From: an uncultured Amaricoccus sp.
GTDB lineage: Bacteria; Pseudomonadota; Alphaproteobacteria; Rhodobacterales; Rhodobacteraceae
Direction of reading: 5' to 3'
Assembly: GCF_937858865.1 (NCBI RefSeq)
Contig: NZ_CALLYO010000379.1
Span: 1-5,843 of the forward strand
DNA length: 5,843 bases
The position numbers and the translations under genes are program-made. A model generated the notes under the pieces. It made no database searches. It had not been told where the DNA came from and was given only the letters and a program-made list of their open reading frames with translations. Shown here in pieces: positions 4,669 through 5,843 of this stretch. Within the stretch, counting starts at the first letter, position 1. Every line of letters starts with the position of its first letter.

Positions 4669-5838
4669 TCAGCGGCCCGCCGCCGTCGCCGCGCCGAGCG
4701 CCCGGTCGAGGTCCGCGATGAGGTCGGCCTCGGCCTCGAGCCCGACCGACAGGCGGAGCAGGCTGTCGCTGATGCCGGCGATGCGGCGTGCCTCTGGCCC
4801 CATGCGGGCGTGGGTCATGGTCGCCGGGTGGGCGACGAGGCTCTCGATGCCGCCGAGCGACTCGGCGAGGGTGAAGACCCCGACCGCCTCGACGAAGCGG
4901 CGCATGGCCTCGGTGCCGCCCGCAAGCTCGAAGCTCAGCATGGCGCCGAAGCCCCGCTGCTGCTGGGCGGCGAGCGCGTGCGAGGGATGGGTCTCGAGGC
5001 CGGGATAGTGGACGGCGGAGACCGCCCGGTGGCCGGCGAGGAAGCGGGCGACCGCCCCGGCGTTCGCCTGCTGGCGCTCGACGCGGGGGAAGAGCGTGCG
5101 CAGGCCGCGCAGCGTCAGGTAGGCGTCGAAGGGCGCGCCGGTGGTGCCGGCGATGTTGGCCCAGGCCGAGAGCTCCTCGACGTCGCCGGCGTCGGCGGCG
5201 ATCACCACCCCGCCGACCACGTCGGAATGGCCGTTGATGAACTTCGTCGTCGAATGGACGACGAAGTCGGCGCCGAGCGCGAGCGGGCGCTGCAGCGCCG
5301 GGGAGAGGAAGGTGTTGTCGACGACGACCTTCGCGCCGGCGGCGTGGGCGCGCGCGGAGATGGCGCCGATGTCGCTGACCCGCATCAGCGGGTTGCTCGG
5401 CGTCTCGACGAGGACGAGCTTGGGGCGGCGGGCGAGCGCGGCGGCGAGCGCCGCCGCGTCGGCCTGGTCGACGAAGGCGAGGTCGAGATGGCCGCGCTCG
5501 GCCCGCTGGGCGATCAGCCGGTAGGTGCCGCCGTAGCAGTCGTGCGGGGCGACGACGAGATCGCCGGGCCTGAGCAGCGACAGGACGAGGTCGACCGCCG
5601 CCATGCCGGAGGCGGTGACGACGGCGCCGGCGCCGCCTTCGAGGCGGGCGAGCGCGCCGGCGAGGAGATCCCGGCTCGGGTTCGAGGTGCGGGAATATTC
5701 ATGCGCGCCGGGGCGCTCGAAGCCGGGGAAGACGTAGGTGCTGGAGAGATAGATGGGCGGGGCCACCGCTCCGAAACCGGCATCCTCGCCGATGCCGTGT
5801 CCCGCGGCGATGGTTTCCGGTCTCGTCTCTTCCGGCAT
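4669..5838 (-). CDS. metB: Cystathionine gamma-synthase (PLP-dependent, MetB type)
   Basis: Cytoplasmic enzyme of the Cys/Met-metabolism PLP family, 389 residues (E. coli MetB is 386). It is predicted to join an activated homoserine ester with cysteine to give cystathionine, the entry to transsulfuration towards methionine. Visible landmarks are Y-S-R (48-50) reaching the PLP phosphate of the neighbouring subunit, S-G-M (77-79), the PLP-stacking Tyr102 in PHDCYGGTYRL, Asp174 in VVDNTFLSPALQ, and the Schiff-base Lys199 in S-T-T-K. Also present are Asn228, Glu326-Ser327 in LAESLGG, and the carboxylate-binding Arg362. Similarity to E. coli MetB as I recall it is high throughout, without gaps of note. 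One difference is Glu47 where E. coli has Asp45; glutamate there is typical of cystathionine gamma-lyases, so lyase activity or a dual role is not excluded. Only five bases lie upstream of the start in the window (GGGAC), which may be part of its ribosome-binding site. It heads a tight run with the PAS and LysR genes. Confidence 0.92.
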   Translation of the reverse strand: MPEETRPETIAAGHGIGEDAGFGAVAPPIYLSSTYVFPGFERPGAHEYSRTSNPSRDLLAGALARLEGGAGAVVTASGMAAVDLVLSLLRPGDLVVAPHDCYGGTYRLIAQRAERGHLDLAFVDQADAAALAAALARRPKLVLVETPSNPLMRVSDIGAISARAHAAGAKVVVDNTFLSPALQRPLALGADFVVHSTTKFINGHSDVVGGVVIAADAGDVEELSAWANIAGTTGAPFDAYLTLRGLRTLFPRVERQQANAGAVARFLAGHRAVSAVHYPGLETHPSHALAAQQQRGFGAMLSFELAGGTEAMRRFVEAVGVFTLAESLGGIESLVAHPATMTHARMGPEARRIAGISDSLLRLSVGLEAEADLIADLDRALGAATAAGR

Positions 5839-5843
5839 GTCCC

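Overview
This is a high-GC window (roughly two thirds G+C by eye). All six genes are on the minus strand, so the text is read from the right-hand end towards position 1. Codon use (almost no TTA, CTA or TCA), the gene families and the style of the periplasmic binding protein suggest a free-living or plant/soil-associated alphaproteobacterium, perhaps of the Rhizobiales type. The organism assignment is an inference: no rRNA or other marker gene is present.

Right half (5838 down to 3364): a tightly packed, probably co-transcribed set. First is a full-length cystathionine gamma-synthase-like PLP enzyme (metB). A single-domain PAS protein starts one base after its stop codon. A LysR-type regulator follows 23 bases later. 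No intrinsic terminator with a T-tract follows the regulator.

Middle (3121-3363): a 243-base non-coding region whose first 60 bases are an AT-rich island (24 of 60 G+C). It carries a candidate sigma-70-type promoter reading towards the transporter, several inverted repeats and a perfect 18-bp palindrome, and ends in a strong Shine-Dalgarno sequence. It is the regulatory hub of the window.

Left half (3120 down to 1): a CUT1-type (carbohydrate) ABC importer operon in the order periplasmic solute-binding protein, MalF-like permease, MalG-like permease. The last gene runs off the window. The ATP-binding subunit is not in the window and is expected beyond position 1. A GC-rich hairpin (11-bp perfect stem) separates the binding-protein gene from the permease genes, as expected for a device that keeps binding protein in excess over membrane subunits. 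The two permease genes overlap by four bases (ATGA). Both permeases carry extra hydrophobic segments compared with ordinary CUT1 permeases.

How the parts relate: the importer is a self-contained uptake system of unknown substrate. The LysR protein is a reasonable candidate regulator of it because it lies immediately upstream, but it is co-directional with the metB-PAS pair and could serve that pair instead. I see no defence system, mobile element, CRISPR array or RNA gene. The points most worth checking are the inserted membrane segments in the permease pair, the palindrome-rich promoter region, the intergenic hairpin, and the orphan PAS protein coupled to metB, which has a FixL-like histidine position.
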